Positions 17,053 through 28,512 of a DNA stretch of 64,000 bases are shown piece by piece (the first letter of the stretch is position 1; each line of letters opens with the position of its first letter). Position numbers and translations under genes: made by a program. Source of the stretch: Vibrio tetraodonis (lineage in GTDB: Bacteria > Pseudomonadota > Gammaproteobacteria > Enterobacterales > Vibrionaceae). The DNA lies in assembly GCF_003350295.1 (NCBI RefSeq), contig NZ_QLYY01000012.1:124001-188000 (forward strand), read 5' to 3'. The notes below the pieces were generated by a model. It saw only the letters and a list, made by a program, of their open reading frames with translations. It was not told where the DNA came from and ran no database searches.

Positions 17053-18603
17053 TTAATCAGGAAGAGACTTCCTGATCTCTAAGAACTCATCCCAGTGCTT
17101 AATAAGGAGTTCAACCAACTTGGGTTCAAACTGTTTACCTTTCTGGGCAACGAGCTCCAACATGATTTGTTCATCTGTCCATGGTTCTTTGTAACTGCGT
17201 TTAGACCCTAGAGCGTCAAACACATCAGCTAAAGCTGTAATGCGTCCTGCAACGGGAATATCTAGTCCAGATAGGCCATTAGGATAACCAGTTCCATCCC
17301 ATTTTTCATGGTGGTAACCTGCTATCTCTTTCGCAACAGTCATCAATCTACGTTTTGATTTACTTAGAATATCTACCCCATAATCAACATGCTTTTTCAT
17401 AATCTCCCATTCCTCTGCATCTAGCTTTCCAGGTTTGTGAAGGATGGAATCGGGTACAGCAACCTTACCAACGTCATGAAGCGGAGAGGCGTGCTTTATC
17501 ATAGAAGCGTCATATTCACTAAGGCCATATAACAACGCAAGCTTTTCGCTAAATAAAGACACTCTTTGGACGTGAGCGCCAGTCTCTTTACTTCTTGCTT
17601 CCACCGCATTAGCAAGGTTGTAAACAAGCTCCTTAGAGGTTTCGCGTATATCCAACATCAGGCTCAAGTTTTCGAATGTTAAACCTATATTCTGCATATA
17701 GATTTCAAGAAGCTGCATATCAAGTTCTGTCAGCTCGCGATTGACATTCACATAGAGTATACAGTCGACCCCTTGCTCATCGTGTGAAAACAAAACATAA
17801 GCATCACCAAAGTTCTCCGATTCTCGTGACTCAAACACTTGTTTACATCGCGTTGCTACTTCGGTGGGGAGCTTCTCAAAGGTGCATTCACTGTACGTAT
17901 CTACAAAAGAACCTGTCGCAGCCAGAGTCATAGCACGAGACTCTTCCCCATCCGGCCTTGGCTGGACAATACAGTAAAGCGCAGAGTTATCCAGCTTTAG
18001 TAGTGAAGTCAATTGTTCTAGAACTGAGGTGGCATAAGTTTGCAGGGTCGTGGTATTTTGCACACATGCTGACGCTTCGATGACTTTACTCAAACCTTTC
18101 TTTTGCTGCTCAATTAAACATAGATCCCTATAAGAGCGTAACATTGAGTAGAGCAAGGTCTTGAGCTTTTGAGTTGTAAGTTCTGTCTTTTCTTTGTAGT
18201 CGTCGATGTCGTATTCTCGGATGACTTTATCTTCTGGTGCTTGCCCTGCCTGACCTGTTCTTAACACAAGCCTCACTAAACTATTTTCTAAGGTTTCACG
18301 AACATACTTAACCAAATCTAGTCCAGCATGTTCTGTTTCCATCACTACATCGACTAAAGCCAATGCAATATTGTCGTGCTGAGTAAATAGCTTTCTCGCT
18401 TCATCACCTGAATAGGCAGAAATCACCTCAAGCTTGCGCCCCTCAAATTCAAAATCGGATAATGCAAGCATAGTTACTTGATGCATTTGTTCATCATCAT
18501 CAATAAGAAGAACTTTCCATGGAAGCAGGGCCTGTTCTGCTCGTTTATTAGCATCATCCGCTTCTGGTTGCTCTGACTGTCGGTGGTCCGCAAACAATTC
18601 CAT
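17053..18603 (-). CDS. Response regulator with DUF3369 and HD-GYP (c-di-GMP phosphodiesterase)
   Basis: A 516-aa protein. Residues 30-150 are a receiver domain with acidic pocket D35-D37 and acceptor D85. About 160-310 is a DUF3369/GAF-like sensor. About 325-505 is an HD-GYP domain with HDVGK, the HHEKWDGTGYP box and IPVAGRI. All metal and GYP residues are visible, so c-di-GMP hydrolysis is expected. It is convergent with the histidine kinase (gap 15 bases), and the pair forms a plausible two-component system. A 450-base non-coding stretch lies upstream of its start. Confidence 0.93.
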   Translation of the reverse strand: MELFADHRQSEQPEADDANKRAEQALLPWKVLLIDDDEQMHQVTMLALSDFEFEGRKLEVISAYSGDEARKLFTQHDNIALALVDVVMETEHAGLDLVKYVRETLENSLVRLVLRTGQAGQAPEDKVIREYDIDDYKEKTELTTQKLKTLLYSMLRSYRDLCLIEQQKKGLSKVIEASACVQNTTTLQTYATSVLEQLTSLLKLDNSALYCIVQPRPDGEESRAMTLAATGSFVDTYSECTFEKLPTEVATRCKQVFESRESENFGDAYVLFSHDEQGVDCILYVNVNRELTELDMQLLEIYMQNIGLTFENLSLMLDIRETSKELVYNLANAVEARSKETGAHVQRVSLFSEKLALLYGLSEYDASMIKHASPLHDVGKVAVPDSILHKPGKLDAEEWEIMKKHVDYGVDILSKSKRRLMTVAKEIAGYHHEKWDGTGYPNGLSGLDIPVAGRITALADVFDALGSKRSYKEPWTDEQIMLELVAQKGKQFEPKLVELLIKHWDEFLEIRKSLPD

Positions 18604-19056
18604 CTATCCAGTTACCCCCAATCACACTTCTCTACTTTTAGGTTTAGCACAAACTGGCAAAAAAACCGAAAAATACACTTATCTTAGTCACCATTTAAAA
18701 CAGGTGTTTTATCTAGATAAATATTAACATTTCAGGATTAGATACAAAAGGTTACAGTTATATAAGAGAAAGTTAATATTAGTAGCATATAAAGAATAAT
18801 TTTGCCGCTCTCGAATAACATGTGTTTTTCGTCCTGTACATAAATTAACGGCTATTAATTGTCTAACGACCATGTTACCCAATCCAAAAATAAGACTCAT
18901 ATATAGTCTAGGCTACATCATGTCATGATTGGGTTAAAACCATACGCTACAGGCTTCATCGAAATATAATTTCTGATATGTTCATTATTTATATCATACA
19001 AAAGAATCATAATTTTTATAGAATACCCATTATATTCTCACAACGAGGTCAAGAAA
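18604..19056. other. AT-rich intergenic region, divergent promoters
   Basis: This stretch separates the HD-GYP regulator (minus) from the RDD gene (plus). I see no gene. Two 8-bp arms, ACCCAATC near 18877 and GATTGGGT near 18926, could form a long-loop hairpin. Otherwise it is AT-rich with several TATAAT-like hexamers that I cannot rank. Confidence 0.4.
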
Positions 19057-19515
19057 GTGAATGATATACCATTTGAATATGCCGGATTCTGGCCACGGCT
19101 AGGAGCAACTTTAGTCGATACTGTTTTACTCTTTCTCCTCACTATGCCAGTCATGTACTTGGTATACGGTGAACTATACTGGGACTCTGATGATTTCATA
19201 TTGGGCGGTTGGGATGTCATTCTCAACTGGATATGTCCATTGCTAGCCACGGTTACATTTTGGATATACCGATCAGCCACACCAGGAAAAATAGTCTTCG
19301 GTCTAGAGGTACTAGATATGAAGACCGGCAGTAAGCTAACAGTCTCAACATCTATAATCAGATATTTTTCATACTATTTAAGTGCTATTCCACTGTGCTT
19401 GGGATTTATTTGGATATGCTTCAATAGCAAGAGACAGGGATGGCATGACTTAATTGCAGGTACAATCGTCGTAAAAAAATCACAGATAAAAGAGGCATAT
19501 AAAACCATTTCATAA
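19057..19515 (+). CDS. RDD family membrane protein
   Basis: A 152-aa integral membrane protein starting at GTG 19057, with GAGG 10 bases upstream. It has the RDD signature: AGFWPRLGATLVDTVLLFLL with conserved R and D, a second helix pair at about 48-70, FWIYRSATPGKIVFGLEVLD, then ISRYFSYYLSAIPLCLGFIWI and RQGWHDLIAGTIVV. RDD proteins are small polytopic membrane proteins of mostly unknown function, some linked to ion transport. It stands alone, followed by 280 bases without a gene. Confidence 0.88.
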   Translation: MNDIPFEYAGFWPRLGATLVDTVLLFLLTMPVMYLVYGELYWDSDDFILGGWDVILNWICPLLATVTFWIYRSATPGKIVFGLEVLDMKTGSKLTVSTSIIRYFSYYLSAIPLCLGFIWICFNSKRQGWHDLIAGTIVVKKSQIKEAYKTIS

Positions 19516-19798
19516 GAGTAAATAGCAAATACACTCGAGAGGTACCAATAAGTAGGCTACCAATATAAATAAATTAGAGGTCTAAATGTAAGTTGCTGGT
19601 CAATTAAAATCTTACCAATTCTACTCGTTAGTATTTACTATGATTTGACCGGTAAGTACTAGCAGTAAGCGAAAGAATTCTCTACAATGTGGCGCTGAGC
19701 CAGCAAGATGCTGACCCTAACATGTTTCAGAGTTATAATCGCCAACTACTACCTTTGAAATAGGCTTTTCTTAAACTAAACACTCTGTGTATTCATTT

Positions 19799-20347
19799 AT
19801 GGACCAAGATAAGTTTACCCACATCTATCGTTTACCTACAGCAACACAGATACGTATTGCTAAATGGCAACAGACGTTTAATGGCACATCAGATTTAATA
19901 ATCCATAAAGCGATAGAAGTACGTAATAAGCAGTACCGTAAGCCCAACTTCTTTCTGACTGGATGGAGCGTTAACCTTTTTGACAAGAATGATATTTCCA
20001 TTACTCATCATGGTAAGTACATTCAAACTGCCATGAGGACTATGCTCGATCGAAAAGTATCCTACAAGCGTATCTATCTATCTAGGTTACCTATGGAAGA
20101 GGCGGAGCCAGCACTCGCACGTTTCAAATCGGAATGGATTGCAAAACACAATCACGTTGCACGCAAGTACAACCAGATCAAGAAAAAAGAATTTTTGCGT
20201 TACGCCCGTGAAGAGGAAGAAACACTATATCCATCTATCCCGAAAGGAGAGTTTGACAAAAGTCTATGGAATAGGCTCGTCGTATCGGAATTGGGACCAC
20301 AGAAGAAGTTTGATAATCCGTATTTTGTTAAAAAGTCCAAAGTATGA
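19799..20347 (+). CDS. Orphan 182-aa basic protein
   Basis: I do not recognise this family. The ATG at 19799 is in frame with an upstream GTG at 19787; neither has a good ribosome site. The protein is rich in K/R/Y, with a central helical charged stretch (FKSEWIAKHNHVARKYNQIK). It has no signal peptide or membrane segment. Its ends read like a complete small soluble protein, possibly nucleic-acid binding by charge, but this is a guess. It is convergent with the frameshifted binding protein gene. Confidence 0.55.
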   Translation: MDQDKFTHIYRLPTATQIRIAKWQQTFNGTSDLIIHKAIEVRNKQYRKPNFFLTGWSVNLFDKNDISITHHGKYIQTAMRTMLDRKVSYKRIYLSRLPMEEAEPALARFKSEWIAKHNHVARKYNQIKKKEFLRYAREEEETLYPSIPKGEFDKSLWNRLVVSELGPQKKFDNPYFVKKSKV

Positions 20348-20383
20348 TGTCTGGAGCGGGCGGTGACGGCGTTAATTCCTCCA

Positions 20384-21164
20384 CTACTCATATTTCGACA
20401 TTATTTCTTGATAAAGCGAATCACCCGACTCCCCTTTCGTACTTTTTAACATATCAATCCCCTTTTGTAGCTTGGCGGTTGCTTCCGGATTAGCCTGATT
20501 ATTAAAGGCATAGTAGACATAGCCTTCTTTGACCGTGTACACGGGCTCAAACAGACTTGGATCAACTTGAGCTTCTCTGGACCACCATATCGCCGCTCGG
20601 TGAGCGTAAACTAACAAATCGATTCGCCGTTTCATGAGTTGTTCCGCTAATGTGGTGACATAATTAGATTCCTGCATTGCATTTCTCGGAATCCCCATAT
20701 CCAATAGAGTTTGCTCACCGATATCGTCTCTAATCACACCGATACGATACTTTGCCATATCCATCGCTTTATTGATCTTTATGTTGGCGTCTTTACGCGC
20801 CATAACAACAATTTTTATGTCTGTAATAGGCCCAACCCAAGTAAACAATTTCTCACGATGTTCAGACCGAGTAGTCGAAAACAGAACAGCATTGTCTTCT
20901 GTTAAAGCAGTACGGTATGACCTTGCCCATGGCTGCAAGGTAACTTGCGATACAGAAACCTCTTCACCCACCATTTTGCTGGCCGCTTTTAGAATATCAA
21001 CCGCATAACCAGATATCTTGCCATCTTTTAGGTAATTACCGGGAGGGTATGATTCTGTAAAATAAGATAGTTCTCGTAAATCCCCCCCCTTGAGCGCTAT
21101 TTGCTAAGCTATAATGGGCGGTTAATAAAATCACTAAGGATAAAAGGCATCTGATTCGCTTCAT
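20384..21164 (-). pseudogene. SBP_bac_3 periplasmic protein, frameshifted at a G8 tract
   Basis: The ATG at 21164 (AGGA upstream) encodes a signal peptide (KRIRCLLSLVILLTAHYSLA). After residue Q25 comes a run of eight G (21082-21089), and the frame then ends at a TAA after 17 more codons. With seven G the reading continues as GGDLRELSYFTESYPPGNY, through GYAVDILKAASKM, into the 196-aa frame that starts at 20974. The joined product has the usual size and pattern of a family 3 solute-binding protein (about 260 aa). Options are phase variation, recent decay or a sequencing error. A short internal start at 20974 would lack a signal peptide. Confidence 0.8.
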
Positions 21165-21295
21165 TATCCTACTCCTAGTTACTATCCACTATTTAAATCT
21201 AGTCCACTCGGCCAGAGTTCTAAAGAAAAATAACCAGCAAAGTATCAATAACCTGTAACTGTCTAACTTTTTTAATAATATTAACATCAAATATT

Positions 21296-22177
21296 TTAAA
21301 TTTTTTGACAGTCTGTGTTTTTAGTTCGAGTAATCAGGAATACAGCTGTTGCTGATAAAATAAAGCCCACTATTGCAGTACGATCAAAAGATTCACCGAA
21401 TATTAGCCAAGCTTGAATACCAGTCACTGGAGGAACAAGATAAAATATCGATGCTACTTTTTCTGATGCGCCTCTTTCAACCATAAAAAGAAGCAGCATA
21501 ATGGCGACAACCGAAAGTACAATAACCAACCAAAACAATGTTAAAGTAAATTCCAACGTCCAGTTCACAGACATTGTTTCAAAGTTCATTGCATAAGGAA
21601 AAAATAGGCATAACGCAGCAAAATAGTGTATCAACGCGCTTCCTATCTTATCCACCCCGCTGCAAAAGCGTTTCTGGTACAGAGTACCTAAAGTGATTCC
21701 AAGCAAAGAGACTAAACACAAGCCAACAGCAATAAATTTGTGTGAATCATCCTGCCATTGAGTTTTCCCCATCAAGACTAAACTAATACCAACAAACCCC
21801 AATGTTAATCCAAACCACTGCGATAGTTTCAAATGTTCACGAGTATAAGTGACAAAGATGATAGCTGTTAAAATTGGCTGTATACCCACTAACAGAGCAC
21901 TGAGACCTGAGGGCATACCTAGATCAATTGCAATATACGTCCCACCCAAATAAAAACCATGAATTAAGAGACCTACTATAAAGCTGTGGCAGAACATCTT
22001 ACCTTTGGGGATAGTGCTACGCATAATCACAACAAGTAAAGTAAATACCCCTAGATTGGCCAACATACGTAACGTTAGTAATGTTGCAGGTTCAGCATAT
22101 TGCAAACCTATCTTAGCCCCCACGAACCCTGACGCCCAAAGAACCACAAATACCGTGGGAATAAATCTGACTAACAT
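21296..22177 (-). CDS. EamA/DMT-family transporter
   Basis: 293 aa with ten hydrophobic helices in two EamA repeats (about 5-135 and 150-285). The opening FIPTVFVVLWASGFVGAKIGLQYAEP and the LRMLANLGVF segment are typical of the drug/metabolite transporter superfamily, which exports amino acids or metabolites. The ATG at 22177 has AGGAAA upstream. It is divergent from a MocR-type regulator 100 bases away, which probably controls it. Substrate unknown; MocR partners suggest an amino-acid or vitamin B6-type compound. Confidence 0.9.
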   Translation of the reverse strand: MLVRFIPTVFVVLWASGFVGAKIGLQYAEPATLLTLRMLANLGVFTLLVVIMRSTIPKGKMFCHSFIVGLLIHGFYLGGTYIAIDLGMPSGLSALLVGIQPILTAIIFVTYTREHLKLSQWFGLTLGFVGISLVLMGKTQWQDDSHKFIAVGLCLVSLLGITLGTLYQKRFCSGVDKIGSALIHYFAALCLFFPYAMNFETMSVNWTLEFTLTLFWLVIVLSVVAIMLLLFMVERGASEKVASIFYLVPPVTGIQAWLIFGESFDRTAIVGFILSATAVFLITRTKNTDCQKI

Positions 22178-22222
22178 TTGATTTCCTATCGCTTTTCATT
22201 GAGTAAGAAGTTACTTTATTGG

Positions 22223-22272
22223 GGTTCAGTTGTAATAAAAAGATACAGATTTTTAAGTTTATTAGGGTACAG
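22223..22272. promoter_or_regulatory. Candidate MocR operator: three direct repeats
   Basis: GGTTCAG (22223-22229), GATACAG (22242-22248) and GGTACAG (22266-22272) are direct repeats in the 100-base divergent intergenic region. The last two extend as TACAGAT. MocR/PdxR regulators commonly bind direct repeats in such positions. The link is inferred from position. Confidence 0.4.
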
Positions 22273-22277
22273 ATGGC

Positions 22278-23708
22278 ATGGGTAAAATTTGTAAATTTCT
22301 CCTCGTTAAGCAATACATTGAAGATAAAATAAGTAGTGGTGTGTACCAGCATGAAGAAAAACTTCCTTCCATTCGCAAACTTTGTTTGGCTCTCAACGTA
22401 AGCAAAAATACCGTAATACGTGCTTATCAAGATATGGATGCCGCTGGATTAATATACTCAACTCCTAAATCTGGTTATCGGGTTAAGGTGCCCATGAAAA
22501 TCGAATTAGAGCAACAGGGCCCCAGACCCATTGATCTTTTGTCTACCTCGAAAGAAATCCTCCAATACCCTGAGCCAAAAGAGTGTCTTGCGACCGGATC
22601 AGCACATCCAAACGTAAACAGTTCTACCATCAAGAGTTTGTATGCTGAAATAGGACGCCACAGCCGCAAGCAAAGCCAAATGCCCAGTCATTACCAACTT
22701 CCACCCGGAAACAGGACCCTAGTTAAACAACTAACAAAAATCAGCCTTGAACTTAATGTGGAAGCGAGTCCAAAACAGCTTGCTGTCACTCACGGAGCGC
22801 AACAAGCAATAAGTTTGGCTCTTCGAGCGATAACCAAACCAGGTGACATAGTAGCCGTCGAATCACCCTGTTATTTTGGAAATTTACTTTTGTTGGAATC
22901 TCTGGGATTAAAAGTCGTGGAGATCACTAGCTGTATTCAACATGGAATGGAGCCAAAGGCTCTGGAGAGAGCCATCACTGATTGGCCTATCAAAGCTATC
23001 CTTGTAACCCCAAATTTTTCGAACCCAACTGGCTCTAGAATGCCACTGACTCGGCGTCTTGAGATCTTAACAGTATCAAAGACGATACCAATTATTGAAG
23101 ACGATGTCTTTGCTGCGCTCGGTTATGACAACAACATAATGCCTCTCAAAACCTTAGATAAACAAAATAGAGTTATCTACGTCAATTCACTCTCCAAGGT
23201 GCTTGATTCTCGGCTTCGTATTGGGTGGATTATAGCGGGTCAATATCACTCAAAAATAGAAAAGTATTTAATAAGCGATAACATGGGGAGCTTAAATCTC
23301 ATCCAGTCCGCTGTGGGAGACTTTCTATCTACAGGGAAATACCGTCAACATGTCAATAAGATGCGTCGCGTATACCAATACAATGTTCGCCAGTTTAGTA
23401 ATCTGCTTAGCTTGGCATTAAACAGATACGATGACTTAAGAGGAGGGTTTCATCTATCCCAACCTCAAGGGTCATTTCTCATTTGGTTGACTCTGCCCAA
23501 AGCGGTTGACACTTTTGAACTCTACCAAGAATGCAGGAAAAACAGAATCAGTATTTTACCGGGAAAAGTTTTTACTACTGGCAAACAATTTCGTCAAAGT
23601 GTTCGCTTAAGCTGTGCCAACTTTGAAGATACGGAACTGTGGAAGATGGGCATTAATCGTCTAGCTCAGCAGATCCACCAGCAGGTCTACAAAGCAAGAC
23701 AGCATTAA
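22278..23708 (+). CDS. MocR/PdxR-type GntR regulator with aminotransferase domain
   Basis: 476 aa. Residues 1-75 form a GntR winged helix (LPSIRKLCLALNVSKNTVIRAYQDMDAAGLI). Residues about 110-465 form a fold-type I aminotransferase-like domain with PLP lysine K307 (NSLSKVLDSRLRIGW), TPNFSNPTGSRMP and a C-terminal RLSCANFED. These proteins bind PLP and usually activate or repress a divergent gene. Here the neighbour is the EamA transporter. The ATG at 22278 has AGGG 13 bases upstream. Confidence 0.92.
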   Translation: MGKICKFLLVKQYIEDKISSGVYQHEEKLPSIRKLCLALNVSKNTVIRAYQDMDAAGLIYSTPKSGYRVKVPMKIELEQQGPRPIDLLSTSKEILQYPEPKECLATGSAHPNVNSSTIKSLYAEIGRHSRKQSQMPSHYQLPPGNRTLVKQLTKISLELNVEASPKQLAVTHGAQQAISLALRAITKPGDIVAVESPCYFGNLLLLESLGLKVVEITSCIQHGMEPKALERAITDWPIKAILVTPNFSNPTGSRMPLTRRLEILTVSKTIPIIEDDVFAALGYDNNIMPLKTLDKQNRVIYVNSLSKVLDSRLRIGWIIAGQYHSKIEKYLISDNMGSLNLIQSAVGDFLSTGKYRQHVNKMRRVYQYNVRQFSNLLSLALNRYDDLRGGFHLSQPQGSFLIWLTLPKAVDTFELYQECRKNRISILPGKVFTTGKQFRQSVRLSCANFEDTELWKMGINRLAQQIHQQVYKARQH

Positions 23709-23792
23709 AAAAATCTTATGCGTCTAGTTTGATTTACTCTGAACACAGATCATACTTACTAGTGACAAAAAAATCATTAAGGAGAATGTGCT

Positions 23793-25103
23793 ATGTGGCC
23801 CTTCAAAAAGCTTGCTGAAAGCGGAAAACAAAACAGCGAAGAATGCGATGACTACCAACAAATCGTTGATTCAATGAATGACTCTCTAGTCACAATTCGT
23901 TTTGACCCTAATGGGAATATAAAGTCTGCTAGCAAACTTTTCCTTGAAGCCATGGGCTACCAACTCGACCAAGTCCAAGGAAAGCACCACAGAATATTTT
24001 GCGATTCCAAATATACTGAGACACAAGAATATCGCAATTTTTGGCATGACCTAGCAAAAGGCAAGGTCAAGTCAGGCACGTTTGAGCGTTACAACAAAAA
24101 TGGCGATTTAGTAATAATTGAGGCAACCTACTTTCCAATAAAAGATGCTAGTGGGCGCATCGAGAGCGTAATAAAAATTGCCAACGACGTCACTGAAAAG
24201 ATGGTTAAAGCCAGATCCCAACAAGATCTCATTCAAGCTCTTCATCAGAATTTCGCTGTTATAGAATTCCACCCAGACGGGACAATCATAGAGGCTAACG
24301 ATAACTTTCTTGGCGCTCTTGGCTATACATTGGATCAAATCCAAGGAAAACATCACAAAATGTTTTGCTTTGACGACTTTTATGAACAGAATCCTAACTT
24401 TTGGAAAGATTTATCGAACGGTCGAGCGTTTTCAGGACGATTCCTGCGCAAAACACATTACGGTGAAGAAATTTGGATCCAAGCATCTTATAGCCCAGTG
24501 TGTGATGATAAGGGTAAAGTATATAAAGTCGTCAAATTTGCCTCTGACATTACGCATGATGTGACTCGAGAGTTAGCGGTATCAGATGCTGCAAATATTG
24601 CGTATAGTACTGCTGTAGAAACATCACAAGTCACTCGAGAAGGTAAAAAAGTTTTAGAAGATACTGTAAATATTTCACAGACAATGATGCACAACCTGAA
24701 TCAATCAATTAATCAAGTTCAGGAGCTTGCCTCTCTATCCAATGATGTTTCAGAAATTGTCAAAACCATAGGTGGCATAGCAGATCAAACTAACCTACTC
24801 GCCTTAAACGCTGCAATAGAGGCTGCTAGGGCTGGTGAACAAGGTCGAGGCTTTGCTGTGGTAGCAGACGAAGTTAGGCAGCTGGCTTCTAGAACTTCTG
24901 AATCAACGGAAGAAATTACTCAAGTGGTCAACAAGAATATGTCACTAACTCAAGAAATGACCAAAGCAATGAATGACGTGAACAGTGTTGCAGAGCAAAC
25001 AAGTACACGTATAGAAGAGGTCTCTCGTACCATGGACGAGATCTACAGCGGAGCTGAGAGTGTTGCGTCTGCAGTAAATAGCTTTAAAGCAAATAATGCT
25101 TAA
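23793..25103 (+). CDS. Soluble methyl-accepting chemotaxis protein with two PAS domains
   Basis: 436 aa with no membrane helix. PAS 1 is about residues 25-145 and PAS 2 about 150-265, both with the FxPxGxIxxxNxxFLxxxGY pattern and a GKHH-F(C) loop. The C-terminal signalling hairpin includes [20 protein letters not shown] and [15 protein letters not shown]. This architecture matches Aer/BdlA-type cytosolic receptors that sense redox, oxygen or metabolic state and signal to CheA. The chain ends soon after the hairpin, as in BdlA. It stands alone, with GGAG 6 bases before the ATG. Confidence 0.92.
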   Translation: MWPFKKLAESGKQNSEECDDYQQIVDSMNDSLVTIRFDPNGNIKSASKLFLEAMGYQLDQVQGKHHRIFCDSKYTETQEYRNFWHDLAKGKVKSGTFERYNKNGDLVIIEATYFPIKDASGRIESVIKIANDVTEKMVKARSQQDLIQALHQNFAVIEFHPDGTIIEANDNFLGALGYTLDQIQGKHHKMFCFDDFYEQNPNFWKDLSNGRAFSGRFLRKTHYGEEIWIQASYSPVCDDKGKVYKVVKFASDITHDVTRELAVSDAANIAYSTAVETSQVTREGKKVLEDTVNISQTMMHNLNQSINQVQELASLSNDVSEIVKTIGGIADQTNLLALNAAIEAARAGEQGRGFAVVADEVRQLASRTSESTEEITQVVNKNMSLTQEMTKAMNDVNSVAEQTSTRIEEVSRTMDEIYSGAESVASAVNSFKANNA

Positions 25104-25263
25104 CGGGAAAGACAATACTGTTCGTTCATACAGCAGCTTAGTCAGTAACTGTTGCTGTATTGGTTGTATTCGGCTTTGCTTTTTTAGCTAGAGTTAGACA
25201 TTCAACAGAACCAAGGGGAATGGTACACTTTTACAATCTTTATATCGAATCTATAGGTGAAAC

Positions 25264-25515
25264 ATGAACCCAATAATTGAATTGCTAAAAAAACACGGCA
25301 TTAGTAGCGAGCAAATCAACGACCTGTTCGAAACACTAACACAAAACCCTCTCGCTGCTATGTCCAGCATAGCGGAACTTGGGCTGCCTCAAGATCAACT
25401 GCAAGTTTTAATGGGTCAAGTCATGCAAAACCCACAGTTAATAAAAGATGCAGTGGAAGAACTAGGGTTAGACTTTTCAAAAGTCGAGCAAGCAAAAAGT
25501 AAGTTGCAACAATAA
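25264..25515 (+). CDS. DUF2999 family protein
   Basis: 83-aa small helical protein (MNPIIELLKKHGISSEQIND...). It has the sequence pattern of DUF2999, found in vibrios and relatives. There is no catalytic motif. The ATG at 25264 has AGGTG 5 bases upstream. A terminator follows directly, so it is a monocistronic unit. Function unknown. Confidence 0.85.
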   Translation: MNPIIELLKKHGISSEQINDLFETLTQNPLAAMSSIAELGLPQDQLQVLMGQVMQNPQLIKDAVEELGLDFSKVEQAKSKLQQ

Positions 25516-25518
25516 TGA

Positions 25519-25544
25519 AGAAGGGCTCCGAACAGGAGCCCTTC
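25519..25544. terminator. Bidirectional terminator between DUF2999 and protease
   Basis: GAAGGGCTCC / GGAGCCCTTC with a GAACA-type loop, 4 bases after the DUF2999 stop and 17 bases beyond the protease stop on the other strand. T-runs are short on both sides. Confidence 0.75.
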
Positions 25545-25560
25545 CTATACATCCCTCTCA

Positions 25561-27776
<2,216 letters not shown>

Positions 27777-28352
27777 TTATTTATTTAACTTATAGCAACA
27801 TAGTAAGTCATAATCTTCACCAGATTTCGATGTATATTCTTTGGCCTCAGAATACGCACGAGGCTTGCCTTGTCCATCGGCCTTAATTAGGCTAATCCAA
27901 TGGCGTATAGCGGACATTTCATGTATCTCATGAGGGAACAAAGTACATGTTTCTAGCTGGATATCATCAATAGTTACCAGTTCAACACAGCCTGTTCCTT
28001 TTTGAGTTCCCAGTGTTAGCTCGACATGGCTACCTTTACCATCTCGAAAGAGAATCGATTCTGGGTTTTCTTTATGACCACAGTAAGCAACGAAGTGTTT
28101 GGGGTATTTTAGACCGCTGTGGCTTCCGTCCCTGAAATAAGCCATCACATGACGGTAATCGATTAGATAAGCAGTCACATTGTTATGAGAACCATGCTCT
28201 AGAGGGAAAAGACGATCAAGCAACTGCTTGGCTTTGACTTGCTTTTCTACTCCCTTGTCTGTATTCGCACTTTCCACTTCAAAAACCGCTTCCGCTATGA
28301 AGTTTTCATGCTTTGTGTGATTTTTCATTTTGTCGAATGTAAGCATGTTCAT
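27777..28352 (-). CDS. Stand-alone malate synthase G-like domain protein
   Basis: The ATG at 28352 has AGGGAAA upstream; a TTG at 28367 is in frame but less likely. The 191-aa product matches the middle region of malate synthase G in order: LLDRLFPLEHGSHNNV (MSG: LDESLPLENGSYQDV), KYPKHFVAYCGHKENPESIL, GSHVELTLG, then HWISLIKADG and a late YTSKSGEDYDLL. The catalytic TIM barrel, acetyl-CoA site and catalytic Asp/Arg are all absent, so it cannot be a malate synthase. It is divergent from a RamB/ScfR-like regulator; that family controls glyoxylate-cycle genes. It may be a regulatory or binding derivative. Confidence 0.65.
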   Translation of the reverse strand: MNMLTFDKMKNHTKHENFIAEAVFEVESANTDKGVEKQVKAKQLLDRLFPLEHGSHNNVTAYLIDYRHVMAYFRDGSHSGLKYPKHFVAYCGHKENPESILFRDGKGSHVELTLGTQKGTGCVELVTIDDIQLETCTLFPHEIHEMSAIRHWISLIKADGQGKPRAYSEAKEYTSKSGEDYDLLCCYKLNK

Positions 28353-28473
28353 ATTGTTTTCCCTCAAAAATTTTTCCTATTTACGTCGCTAGAACAAGTA
28401 TTTAGGACTTGTACATCGCAACATGTCGATTTGTGACTTTGCTTACTTGGTATACTAGTTTGTTTTTTACTAC

Positions 28474-28510
28474 AATTTCACAACAAAAATTTTACAGTGT
28501 GAATTTTACA
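28474..28510. promoter_or_regulatory. Three 9-bp repeats at exact 14-bp spacing before the DUF3612 regulator
   Basis: AATTTCACA (28474-28482), AATTTTACA (28488-28496) and AATTTTACA (28502-28510) repeat every 14 bases and end 2 bases before the regulator's ATG. They lie between two divergent genes and cover the normal ribosome-site position. This looks like an autoregulatory operator of the XRE-family regulator, by position and regularity. Confidence 0.6.
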
Positions 28511-28512
28511 AA

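Noticed and set aside
27777..28352. Functional malate synthase
   Set aside because: Only the non-catalytic middle domain is present; the barrel and active-site residues are missing.
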